Shown here: in pieces, positions 33,241 to 46,000 of the stretch
How positions within the stretch are numbered: position 1 is the first letter of the stretch
Layout of the letters: every line of letters begins with the position of its first letter
DNA from: Marisa cornuarietis
Lineage: Eukaryota > Mollusca > Gastropoda > Architaenioglossa > Ampullariidae
Direction: 5' to 3'
DNA length: 64,000 nucleotides
Assembly (NCBI GenBank): GCA_004794655.1
Contig: SMMW01000576.1
Coordinates: 2,679,501-2,743,500 of the forward strand
Position numbers and translations under genes: made by a program
The notes under the pieces: generated by a model
The model's input: the letters and a program-made list of their open reading frames with translations, nothing else
Told to the model about the DNA's origin: nothing
Database searches by the model: none

Positions 33241-34821
33241 TGATTAGACTTGTACTTTTGTAACTGCTGATTTCTTGGTTTGACATTGCATGTGGATATT
33301 CTTGCAAATGGCGCTGTACTACAAAATGTATGTTTGCTTTATGTAATTTAGCATGCAATTGTAATCATACTAAGGTATTTTAGATCGATATACAAAGGCT
33401 AAGTTCTCACAAATATTGGTAGGTAAAATGTGGCATAGGGAAGTCAGTAGTGCATTACCATAGCATCACATTTCCAATTCTTATCTTTCCCCATTGGACT
33501 CATAGTCTGGAATGAAGTTTGTCAATGGAAGTGACCCTAAGAATTGTATGCTAACATGTTGATCCATAAGCAAATGATCTGCATTTTCTTCCATGCTGAT
33601 GCAGACTTGCATCCAGAATCTAGAGTTTACAAAAGGTGTCGGTGTTATTTCCTGATGTTGACCAAGATATGTAGATAAAAAGATCAACCCTTCCAAGGCA
33701 ACCAACTGAGACCAAAAACCAAAAAAAAAAAAAAAAAAAAAACCCTAGTCATGAGGTGGTTTTATCATCCAGTTGGACTGCACAGTTTTGATTAAGCATG
33801 TTTGGACTTAGATTTTACCTGTTAAGCACATTTTCACATTCACCTGAACTTTTTCCCCCATGACCATTACATATAAATTGCCAGTCACTTGTCTAGTTAA
33901 AAAAAAGGCACATAAGAGATGTCTTTTGCAAGGTAGCTTTTTAGAGAAGCTTGTATGCAAGAAATATGAACAATGAGATCAAGACTCTTGATAACTATGA
34001 CATTTTGTCTAGAATGAGGACAGTTTCTCAACATCTCTGGAGCGAAACAGCCGACTTGCTTAATGGAAGTGGATTTTGGTCCGCTAGCCATAGCCTATTA
34101 CAGTTTTCATCTTTTTTTTCACAGCTGGTATGGCCTCTTGAAGTAAAGTCATTTCATTATTTCTCAGTGCTTCGTCATTAGCTTATATGCAAGTTTTACA
34201 GCCACCAGCATAGCGCTTATTAGTTTAGCCCTTATGTAGCATTTGCTTTGGAGGTGACTAGGATGTAGATGGAGAACAATGGCAATTTCCAGGTTTTTTT
34301 GTTTTTAAACAACCCTAAGTAATTCACCAACTTTGGGTATGTATAGCAAGGCCTTTATCCAGCAATTGAATTGACAAGAACATCTAAGCCAAAGCAAACA
34401 TTCTCAGATTTTAGCACCCCTATTTGTGCACGAATAACATTTTAAATTGATTTATATGCACTTTTTTTTTAAAGAGGGTTGAAACAGGAGACCATTTAAC
34501 TGCTACTGGAAGAATGAAATGTGGTCTTGGTCCTGTCAATGAAGTCCAAAACAACAAAACATGGATATGATTTTTACTTTTTCCCCATATTTATAGCATG
34601 TTTACAACTTGGATCTAGCAAGTGACAACTGTTACAAAATGTCTGGATGATTTTCTGTACAGCAGCAAATAAGAAACCATAACAACTTCACATATATATA
34701 TATATATATACACATTCAAAATGTATAAGAAACAAAAGGCAAGTTTTCAACATTGTGCATTTTCTTGCTTTGCTTTACACAATCACTTAATCATACCATT
34801 TTTGGTGGTAGATTCTTTTTA

Positions 34822-35732
34822 TGAGTACTTACCAGATGACATGACTAAATGACAATCATCCTACTAGGCACCTCAATTCCAGCGGTCTGCTCCCAGTTGT
34901 ACAGAACTGACCTATGACCAGGGAGTACTTGCATTCAAATCAACTCACTTTTCACCACGTCCCACCTTGCAAGTTCACCTCTCCAGTTTTTCCACAGGAA
35001 CTATGAAAGAGACCCTCAGCAAGGATGAAGGAGAAAACTAGTCATCTGGTAAGTACTTTAAGAAAAAATTTTACAACTGAAAATGGTATTTCTTCTTTAT
35101 ACTGTACCAGATGGCTATATGGAGAATAAGTGAAAGGTGAAGGAAGTGGTTGTCAGGCCATTTAAGTAGGAGCCTAGGGAACATGAAATGCTGCCCAGCT
35201 GCCGGGAGTTCATGGGAATAACTTCACAGAAAAGAGGGAGAAGAGAAAGAAAAGAGTTGTTGCACAAACACAACTGTAGTGATGTAGCAAACCCACTTTC
35301 ACTGGCTAGCAAGGAATGAAGCATCACTTGCTGTCTAGTCTTACCTTTATCCTTGTCCATACATAACAAAATGTGTTTTAATGGGATGAGATGTCCACTA
35401 CCCAAGCAGTTTGTCCCTGACCACCACCTGCATCCATCTGTCCTCAAATCAGAAGTGGTCACATGGCAAGGTCAGTAAGCATGGCAGGCAGTTGGGAAAG
35501 TGAGCAGGAGACTTTGTCATACTGCATCGAGCACACAAGGTGGTGCAAACAAAGATCTATATGGCTGAAGCTAGGTGAAAAACTGGAGAGGTTAACTTGT
35601 TGGCTGGCATAGAGAGGGGGAGTGAGTTGGATTAATTTGTGTGCTCCTTGGTCACTGGTCAATTCTGTGTAATCGGGAATGGACCACTGGAATTGAAGTG
35701 GTTCTCATATAATCATGTCACCAGGTACAGTA
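34822..35732. repeat. Two related inverted-repeat elements, end to end
   Basis: Element A (34822-35059) has ends GAGTACTTACCAGATGAC and, inverted, AAGTACTTACCAGATGAC. Element B (35098-35732) has ends TACTGTACCAGATGGC and, inverted, TACTGTACCTGGTGAC. The left 100 bases of A and the right 90 bases of B are also inverted copies of one another (for example CACCTCAATTCCAGCGGTC against GACCACTGGAATTGAAGTG). They look like two MITEs of one family, or one foldback element with an internal palindrome. No coding capacity. Confidence 0.7.
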
Positions 35733-35912
35733 CGAAGACATCTGCAACTCTCGTTTGAGCAACTGCAGAAATTCTGGTTTTGTTTGTTGTCATTTTTTTC
35801 ATGAATTTAGTTATGGAACTACAATAAAGTTTCTGCACTGCATGTATGTTTAATATGATTTTTTTAAAATCTACACATTAGCCTTCATCAGCATTATTAC
35901 CACATAAAGTTC

Positions 35913-35918
35913 TTTATT
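35913..35918 (-). promoter_or_regulatory. Candidate polyadenylation signal of RB1CC1
   Basis: AATAAA on the - strand, about 350 bases downstream of the RB1CC1 stop. An AATAAA on the + strand at 35823-35828 could serve SYCP2, but would give a 2.6-kb 3' untranslated region and is less likely. Confidence 0.4.
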
Positions 35919-36262
35919 GATGGGAGCAAATGAAGCACAAGTATATGCATAAGAAACATCCCCTTTCCTCTTTACGACACATGCACGACTTCCCCCCCCC
36001 CCCAAAAAAAAATCACTAGCCCAGAAACTCCACAAATTGCAGAAACAAAGCCACAGTTCTAAGGTGTATCTAGTAAATAAACTTTAGTATGGGCTCCATG
36101 ATTGCCATTTGCTGCCATTAGTTTTTACTTAAATTATCAGATGTTTAGCAGAATGAAATTTTAAACAAGATGAGAGATTGGGAATAAGAAAAAAAAACTG
36201 AACATTGCAGCCCTCTAGATAAATCACAACAAGAAACAACCCACTTCCTGGAAGTTTTTTTT

Positions 36263-37032
36263 TTATCCTGATGCACTTGGGGTCCAGGGCTTTGCCTTCA
36301 CCCTGTAGAATTTTGTTCCTACTGGCACTTTGAATCTGTTCTGTGCCTGAAACAGAGAGAAGCACAATCAATCCTGCGTTGCTGGTGCAAACTCATGCTT
36401 CAACTTTCTAACATCTCCAAAATATTTTAAGAATGCTGGCAAACAACAAGCATGCTCAAAACATACTTCAGAGAAGAGGGTGGCATAAGTTTGCTGTTTC
36501 ATGTAATTTTTGAACAACGGTTTATTTGTGGGTAATGAAGAGCATTTAATCCCAAGTCTAAATCAAATTACCTCACATTTCTGTCATCACCAGTGCTCAT
36601 CTGAAGCATTACTTAGCTCTTAGTGACACAAGACTAAGATGCCATAGTAGGTACTGACCTTTCTTGCTTGGCAGTATTCTCTTTCTATTATCTCAGCCAA
36701 AACCCAGTTTTTTCGGGGCTCCCCTTCCACTGAAACATATCAGTATATATCTCATAGTTCACTCATTACTAAATTTTTTTATTAATGCATAAATCATTTA
36801 GAAACATGCACATCTAAAAAGTCTTTCAAGACTATTTGAAAAATTCTCAAAGAATACTTTGTTTAAAAACAATTAAGCTAATTATTGATTGCCTGACACC
36901 CTACCAGCCCTCAGCCCAAGGCTGTCGATGCAGTCACTGTGGAGGAAATGTAAAGTGCTGCCCACTGTGAAGACAACATACTGGTCATGGCGTTCATCAA
37001 GGCACAGCAGCACTAAATCCCCAACCAGACAG
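36263..37032 (-). CDS. RB1CC1: RB1CC1 C-terminal Claw domain and stop
   Basis: Exons 36905-37032, 36659-36729 and 36263-36346 encode the Claw, which in vertebrates binds FIR/LIR peptides of receptors such as p62. GDLVLLCLDERHDQYVVFTV and LHFLHSDCIDSLGL match it nearly residue for residue, followed by EREYCQARKAQNRFKVPVG and TKFYRVKA. The Lys, Arg and Phe positions equivalent to human K1569, R1573, F1574 and F1582 are all present. The tail after the last strand is a short, different sequence (KPWTPSASG). A GC-type donor at 36888-36889 could extend exon 36905-37032 by five codons in frame. Confidence 0.95.
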
Positions 37033-40000
37033 CTGCAAAAATATTTAATGTTTGTTCTACTTCAAACATGCAACTAGTTTATCATATGCAGACATTAAAT
37101 GTATAACACTTTTATATAGTTATTTTTCTATCTACTCCCCATGACTAGGATGAATTAATAAGGCAATCTTAGTTTTGCATGTCATTTAACAAATTTCATC
37201 AGCACTCAGAATTGTCCTCTATTCTCTGCCGCATGCTTTGTTTTTTATCTCTCATTCTCCCCCTTTTACCTTATTCATCCTCTCTCCTCAAACTAATCTG
37301 CATCTACCAAAAATACCCTTAACAGTTTAATTAGTATCTTACTGAAGAATGGAGACTTTGTCCCGAACCTCCTTGCGGGTGCTTGCTGTCATTGACATGG
37401 TCATCTGCAAAATGTCAAGTTTAAGTTACAGAACTAAATGTGTCATTTTTAATGCATGTGCAGGCATCTTTCTGAGACTGTAAAATGTCTCAAAGAGAAA
37501 CCACATTTCTTTGTGCTATAGGAGCCTAAAATGGATGCAATTACAAGACAATTTACTGCAGAAGACTTGAGTTTTTATGACAAGCTTGCCAACAAGCTTG
37601 CCAAGAGATAATGCTTTCCATCTTCTTCTTAGTCCTTTTCACCCCCAGTGGAGCATAGGGCCGCAACTTTGCCATGCCAGCAGACCTGGTTCTAGGCCTC
37701 CCGCCCCAGTTGGGTCCATGTCATTCCAGCTGCCTCCACCTCGCTGTGGACCAAGTTCCTCCCCGTCTGCGCGTCCCTTTTGGGTTTCAGTCCAGAGCTT
37801 GTCTTGTTAGATTTTCAGCCGGCTTTTGCAGGGTGTGACTGATCCAGCCCCACTTTTGCTTCTTGATGTCTTGGGTGGCAGGTTTTTGGTTGGTTCTCTC
37901 CCACGGATCTGTATTGGAGATATTCTCGGACCATCTGATGTTGAGGATGTGGCACAGACATCTGTTGATGAATGTCTGAATCTTGTTGGTGATGGTGTTT
38001 GTCACACACCATGTCTCAGACCCATATAGAAGGACGGAGTTTACATTTGTGTTGAAATTGCAGATCTTGGTGTAAATGCTTTCCATACTATGTTTAAAAA
38101 ACATATTATAAGCCCATTTCCTGGTTTGTTTGCAGTGTTGTATACACACTACCCATTTCCTGACTAGTTTCATTGTTGTGTATATATAGATATATGCACA
38201 CAACACACAAGCCTATTTCCTGGCTCATCTTCTTGTATAATATTACAAGCACATTTCCTGGCTCACTTCACTGTTGTTTGGTACACTTACATTTGCTTTT
38301 AAAATGTTGAACAGTACTTACAAGTTTGTTTTCTAATTCAGTGATCTTCTTCTCTCTCAAACTTGCGATCTGAAAAAAGAACTAGACCATGAAAAGAGTT
38401 AAAAAATTTGTTAGCAATAGGTACTGCTCATGTCCTACAAAATTACACAAATTCATGCATGTACACAAACATTTATGCACAAAAACAAAGTTTTTCATCA
38501 TTAATATCAAAATATATTTGCCACTTCAAAGTTTATTGACCAGTGTGCTTAATGCTTGACATACCTGCTCCCAATCTGGTTTTGCAAGACTGTCTTCTGG
38601 CTGACCACTGTAAAGCACAAAATCAGTGCAATTATGTGTTAGCAATTTAGAGAATTGCGAATAGAGAATACAGTGATTGGTTAGCTCTATTTCACAATTT
38701 ATAGCACTTCATAACAATATTTTCTTTATTTGAAAAAAAAACTCTTTTAATGAAGAGTTGGCCACTACTCCATTTACAAACAGAGTACAACTCCTACTAC
38801 TTACACATCTCCAATATGCATCAAACTTTGAGTGCCATCGACAACAACAACAGAAGAAAGTGGTGCAGTGGATGTGGTCATAGACTGGGGAAGATGGATG
38901 GACTGACGTAACTGCTCCTCTAGTCGGCGGTTATCACGGCTGCAAACAATAATTCCACTCAATGCATGAACTCTGATGTCCATTTCACCATGCTAGTCCA
39001 CTTCGCTGCCAAGGTATGCACATGTTTGTAATTCTTTAACTCGATCTTTACTGAACACTATGGAAGTCTAAGCGGCGGTTGCAAACCCTTGGACGGATGT
39101 ATTTACCCCTTTTTCAAAAAATCATAAAAAATTAATTAAAAGAGGTAGAAGAACAACTCAAATTGATAATGATAGATCAAAATGTAGAAAAAAGGAACAG
39201 CCTTACCTTGTGTTTGCTTGAAAACACACTTTTATAGTATTCCCAACAGAAAATGCCATGATAATAAGCTCAAACAAACTCCCGCAATGTAAATGAAAAA
39301 AACATAAGGGAAGAAACTACTGAAACCGTTAGGAAATAGTCCACCATTATTCCCTCCCTTTAATAACTAGTCCACCCAATCAAAAAATTTCGTTTGTAAG
39401 ATGTAAACAAATGGTCAAGCGCCATTTTGAATTATCGAAAAAAAGTGCTCAAAGTTTACTCAATTTGACATGGATTTGTACTTCAACAACCGCAAAGGAG
39501 AAGAAAATAGTAAGTAATATTTAAATTCTAATGTATATTCTAATAAAACATGTTTGTTTGGTACTTTATGTCTGTATATATTGTGTAAATAATTTTTTTG
39601 TTATTTTCTGAAATTTATGTTCAAGTGTTCTAAGACACGTACAGTTCATTTGATTTTAGTACTCGAAGACAAAACCTATGTATCTTAAAATTTACACCAA
39701 GTAAGTGTTTAAAAAAGCTCTTTAAAACGGTGTATTACAGATGGTTACCTTTACTGTAGGTTAATAAATTTAGATTTTCAAAGCTGCCGGTCGAAATTTC
39801 AATACCGGGAATTTGCTAACCATTTTCCAAACATAAAGACAGCTTGGGAAAATGCAAAGACTTCCTGTTAAAACTTACTTCCTACATTTTTTTAAGAAAG
39901 ACAATTGTGTTCAGAAATGAATAAGCTATCTTATTTATTAAGTTTTTTTTCTAAAGAAAACGATGTTTAAGAGTAATAACATTTAAAAACTGCATCACAC

Positions 40001-43000
40001 CATAGGGTTTGAACCGGGTTCAGGCGAAGATCACATGATCGCCCCAATGAGGGCGATCGGTAAGGAAAGAGTTAAAGACTAGTTTTTGAAACCCACATAC
40101 AACTGTACCAACTGCACAAAATCCTGTGCCTTGCATGGGCTAACAGTGGCAGGTTTCACAAACTGGTAAGAAGATCTTATTCAATCTTTTATCTTATTTG
40201 TTTTAGTTTCATGGGAATTGCCTCCAAAGAGAGCAGATTACGTATAAAATCTAGAATTTGAACAGCATAAACAATTCTTACATCAGTTCAGACTCCTTCT
40301 CTTTGACTCTGGCCAGTTGTTTTCTCAGCTCATCCATGTTAGCACTTTCTTTGTCAGCTTCCTCAACTACACAAACCAGCTTTCATTTAAACAGCTAACA
40401 CAACGCTCTGTCCACATGGATTAACATTTGTTAAAGTGAGTAATGAATATTTTGTAAATGTAACCTAATTTTATCTAGCAGCTATTACTGAATGAACTGT
40501 TCTTACAAACATCTCTTCAGCCATACGTGTAGCTACCTCAAGCAGCCAAACACCAATACTAACATGTAGCATCCACGTAGGCCATCATATCTTATCAACA
40601 CTACATCAGAAACATATTTTTGAAATAGTGTTTCAGGTAAGTGTGGATTTCTAAAAGAACAAGACACGCTATTGCCTAAGGATACAAGCAATTATTTTCT
40701 ACTTATTTCAAAAGTAAAAACACAATTTAAATTATGTTTTTGTGACATGACCATTACACTCACATGCACGGTCGAGTGTGTTAATTTTTTAGTCAAATAG
40801 AGAATGTTTCTTTATGCAGAAAACAGTAAACTGAAATTTAAAAAAATGCACTTACCTTTTACTTTTAGAGTCTTTATTTTTGCTCTTAGGTCATCTATCA
40901 TGCGATCTTTTTCTTGGCAAACCCGACTGATTGCCTCATTAAACTGAACCTGGGATACCAGATTTAATTGCATTAAATCACTCTGGAAAAAGGGAAAGAA
41001 ATCACCTGGGAAAGGAGATAACCATAAGCTAGCAGCACTTTCTTTTTCACTTCAAGATGTCACGTATATAATGAAAGTAAATGCTTGAGTTTTTCACCTC
41101 TTTTTTTCCAAGCACCTTTGTCTTTTTTTTCATCAAGCTTTTCAAACACCTGCAGAAACTACTGACAAGCTATCATGATACTTCTTATGAGTCAAATTTG
41201 TATCATTACTTTTCTTGGTGACTTTCTTAGTCTTCAAAATGTCTGCCATAAAATATTAAATAACAACCGTAAAGTTCAGGGTGCACAACCACTTCAGCCT
41301 TCACACACATTCTACTAATCTCTTTCTCTTGCACTCTCTCACCTGTCTTTCTGCCATCAGACTTGTTTTCATGGCAGACAAGGCATCCTCTGTGTCTTTC
41401 TTATGCCTCAACTCTATTTCTTCCATCTTTCCCTCTAATTCCTGGCGCTGGGAGGCCAGCATCTGTTAAATGAATTAAGTTTAAAATCCATATATCATGG
41501 GTTGGACTATTCTGATATACTGCAGGTATCATCAGTCTGATGTTCACCTGGATTATGCCTTCCAGTTTGAATCTTTGGAAGTGTCCTACAAATGGCTACA
41601 GTTTCATACTGTATGTCAGCAAAAGTGTTGTCTGGATCTTTCTCCTTCTAATATCCCTTGAGTTTACTATTTTTACACCAAATGAGAAGGCTACCAGAGC
41701 AAATATATTTTATAACAAGGTTTGGTTCAGAGTATATTTGATTTATATTTCAATGTGATTAAGACAGAGTGGGGAAGAACATTTCACCAACTTATGTTTT
41801 ATACCCTATTCTGTATCAACCAAGACACCAGAAAACATATTGCCATGTTTAAAAGAAAAGATTTCAAATTCTAATGAATGATACCCTTGACCACCAATAC
41901 TTCCCATTCAAAAAGGAAAATAAAAGGGCAACACAAGCATTGAGAAAAATACAGAAGTGGAGATATACTGCCTTTGTGGAAAGTAGAAAAGATGGGCACT
42001 GTCAGAAGTAACAGATCTTGTCAGACAGGTTAAATGGTATACTTTATCAGATAGGTTAAATGCTATACTTTGACAGTCTAAGTGTCCTCAACTTACCTGC
42101 TGATATTCCATAAGGGCTGCATCTCTGGCTTTTGCTTCTGCCATGAACACCAAGTGAAGATGGTCCTCCACTGCTATGATTCCCTCTTCTTCACTCTGCG
42201 TGCCTGCTTCTGTGCCCAAAGGTTCTTTCAGAGCCTGTATATCAGCCTTCAACTGTTTGCGCTCCTGTGCAAACTCCTCGTGCAGTCCTAACACTGTTTC
42301 TGTATGTCTGGAAGCGGCGTTGTCTAACTGTTCCTGGACTTCAGCTATGTGTGCACTGAGGAGTTGCTCCTTCACTTCCTGCAAACGTTTCTCACCTGCT
42401 GCTTCCATTTCCCCCATGATCTGCTTGATCTCGCTTGATTTTTCCTCCTGCGTATCTTTCATCACTTTGTCAAGCTTTTCCTGGTGTTCTCTGATGACTG
42501 CATCCAGGTGAGCCTGGTGTTTGGCAGAAAGAGCATCAAGGTCAGCCTGGTGAACAGTGGCAAGGGTATCCAAGGATGCTTTGTGTTCTTTCCCAAGCTT
42601 CTTAATAATCTCCTCTTGTTCTCGCTGCTTTGTCACAGAAAACTCTTCCTTTAAGGCCTGATAAATTTGCTCCTTTTGGGAGACAAAATTTTTCATCATT
42701 TCTTCTGAGCTGCACTCTTTCTCTTCAATGACCTTCTGCAGTCGGAGTTCTGCCGTCCTCAACTGTTCTTCCAGCTTTATGATTTCGGTCTCCTGGCGGT
42801 CCATTTCAGCCTGAAGTTCCGTCCGAACTTTGTCCGTTTCCAGCTCCATTTCCAGCAAGTTCTTGCTGGCAATGTCCTGAATCTCTGTGTCATGCTTTTC
42901 CTTCATTTCTGCCACTTCCTTCTGGCTTGCCTCACGCACTTGGTGCAGTTCATTGCTGATGTCTTCAAATGCAGCAGAGGCCTTAAGCAGCTTGAGCTGG

Positions 43001-46000
43001 ATTTCCTCAGCATGCTTGCTCTTGAGCTCCAGCTGCTGCTGCAGGTTTCCAATAGTTTTCTTGCTGCTGCTATGCTCCTGCATAAGCATCTGTTCCTTGT
43101 TTTCCTCCATGGTCTTGATAAGGGTTGCGCAAGCTTGCAGTGCCAGCCCCTGCACTTCTGAGACTGCACTAGCTGTTGTACTCTTGCTGCTCTGGACGGT
43201 TTCCTTTAACTCTGTCACACTTCTCTTTAACAGCCCTATATTGCAGCATGTTAAAGCATAAAGCCTGCTCAGGCGGTCTTTAGAGGCATCCAGTTTCACT
43301 TGCAGCATGCTCACTTCTGACTCTAGTTCACTCATGCGCCTGGTTTTCTCTGCCACAGTGTTGCTCAGTTCAGTCCTCTCTTTCCCTTGCCCACCGGGCT
43401 TTGGAGGCGAGTCAGTCATGGAAGAGGGCATGGAATCCTCGATGTAGAAGTCTGCTGTGGTGAACTCCTGTGAGGTCTCCATGTCCGGAGATGTGTCCGA
43501 CAGGCCTTTGCTACGCCGTTTAACACGGGCCTTGCGATCAGAAAGGCTTTCATGACTTACTGCATCACTGTCAGAAGACTTGGTAGGCTCATGGTCTCCA
43601 GAGGACAGTAGGAGCCCATCGCCACTTTCTTCCTGCACCACTCGTGCAGCACTCTCTGCCAGCTGGCTCCTTGCTGCCACCTGTTTCTGGGGCGATGCAG
43701 ACAGGACACTGACAGTGATAGTGCTCATGGCTGCTGAGTTCACCTGTCACAAAGTTTTACACACCATTTAAAGGCTACTTATTTTTTTTAAAAAACGCAT
43801 GCAATCAAAGGAATCTTCTGCTTCATGACATCTGAAAGACTAATTGGGTGCAAGATACTATGTTTCCTAAATTTAGGTGAATACCCCTCTTTTATTTTTA
43901 AGATAAACATCTACAAATATCATGAATAGACAGAGGCCAACACAGATGTTGGCATAGTGCATGGATATATCTGCATCTTGAAGTCCTCGGGCAATGTGCG
44001 ACCTGGGAACATAAGTTACAATTTTTACCTCTTCCTGTGTATGGTGATGTTTGTAGGCCTGTATCTTGAGAATGGAAAGGAGATATTCACTCAGGTTAAA
44101 AGAAATAGTATCTTGCACTGAGCTTTACCCAATCATTACAAACAATGTGTGCACTTCACAAGTCCTTTAACACCAACAGAGTTTCAAGCAATCTCCATCA
44201 ATTTGTCTGAGCTGCTCAACGGCCCTGCCCCTAAGCAAAACTAAGCTTGTATTGTCGATAGTGCAGAAGCTGTGATGGGCTTTAGCTTTAACATTTCTTC
44301 AAAATCTACCAAGGTTTGGGTGACGTTCGAATGCTATTATGGCTTACTGCTATCTGGATTAATTACTAACAGGTCTGTGATCAGATTAAAAGCAAAACAA
44401 ATTAGAAATAGGTATATCAAATCCTGTATCAGATATTATTCTTTTGAAGGTTTCCAGTCCTTCGATCAAATTAATACGTTGCAGACACCACAAAGTGATG
44501 ATGAAAAGTTAGTTGAATATGCACAGAAAAGTAACCTAGAGATATTCAACTGTGCTGAAAGCAACTACCTCAGCTGTCAGTGTCTCGGACAGGCTCTCTG
44601 GTACAGTGAATTTCTCCTGCAAGGAGAGCGTTAATCGATCGTCCAGCGGCAGCCTCTCCTGCTGGAGGCCCAGCCCTGCTTGGTCACTTAATGAGAGTTT
44701 ATCTCTGTCTATATGTTCAAACAGCATCTCCCCCATCATATCTGGACCTTCTATGGATCCTGTGATAGACTGCATTTCAGAAACTACAGATTGTGTTGTT
44801 ACCCGTGTCTGGGAGGAAGTTGTAAATTCCACGCAGGATGCATCACCGGGAATTCTGTGATAATAAAGACAAGCATATGGTACCGAATGTAACTTGAAAA
44901 GATCGATCCTAATTAATGAAGACACTTGACCAATGTTTTCTGAGAAGATTACTCAATGCATAATAAGGATCACATCATCTCACTATTGCCCATTTACTCA
45001 GGAGTAAAAGTGCTTGTCAAATACTAACAACTATTTCAACAAACGGAAAAATATTAAACAACAAAAAGTGCCAATATTAAATATCAGTGAAAAAATAACC
45101 AGAGTTTTGGCATTCTTGAATTTCTAACATTGAGCAATGCCATCACCAAACCATCAACAGCAAGAAGTATTGCAACGTCATTTAGCTACCCAACAAATAA
45201 AAATGTTCAAACAAATTTCAAAGCCAACACTTTAGAAATAAAATTAACAGAACATTTTTTTCATCGCCTAAAACTTGCTTTAAACATAAGCTAGAAATGT
45301 TAATGACAGGCAGAGGCAAGACATTATCCAGTGAAGGTGTTGAAACTTACTTAAACCAACGTTTCAATTCAGGAACAGCCAATGCTAATGTATTTAAGTC
45401 CTCTTGTGATATACTGGGTAGATCTTCATCAAACTCTTTCAGTGGCTCTGCCTGTTTAAATACACATGTGTGTGCACACACACACACACACTGCTGCATA
45501 AGAGACGATAAGCACATGCTGGTAGTAAAATGTGGTTCTGAATAAAAATCTGTCCACATGAAAACAAGATTTTTTCACGATAAAGTGAGCAGGATCACTT
45601 TTCTGAAAACTAGGAGTTCCCCTGAATTAAAACTGTTCTTTAAACAATGCTGTCGTAACAGCCGTGTTGTTGTTACCTTTTCACCAATTCCTGTTTGTAA
45701 TAATTTGTTTATTCAGAGTCGAACTTACACCCATAAGTATATTAATTAAAGCCAATATTTCCATACTCACAGCAAACTTTGGGACATCATCTTTAAATCC
45801 TGGCACCATTTTCTGCAAGAAGTGTGTGCCTGTAACATATTCACCTCATAATTTAGGTTTACCCTATGAAAACAGTGATACAAGATTTAATTATCTACTA
45901 CTAAGCAGCCAAAGGATGGAAAGTAATCATGAAAATAATAATAAATGCAAGATTCATACAGCTCATACTCACTCGTACGGAGCATGCTCTTGGCACTTGA

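Larger units (their letters stand above)
33241..36262. other. Intergenic region between the two convergent genes
   Basis: Includes the 3' untranslated regions of both genes and the inverted-repeat elements at 34822-35732. A 20-odd base A run is at about 33720-33742 and a (TA)n run at about 34691-34710. C runs occur at 35993-36002. No further coding gene is visible. Confidence 0.6.

Noticed and set aside
42903..43261. Readings on both strands opposite the RB1CC1 coiled coil
   Set aside because: They are shadows caused by the repetitive codon pattern of the coiled-coil exon.
42097..43743. 551-codon reading as a separate single-exon gene
   Set aside because: It starts with a GTG from a splice junction and both ends are splice sites in phase with neighbouring RB1CC1 exons.
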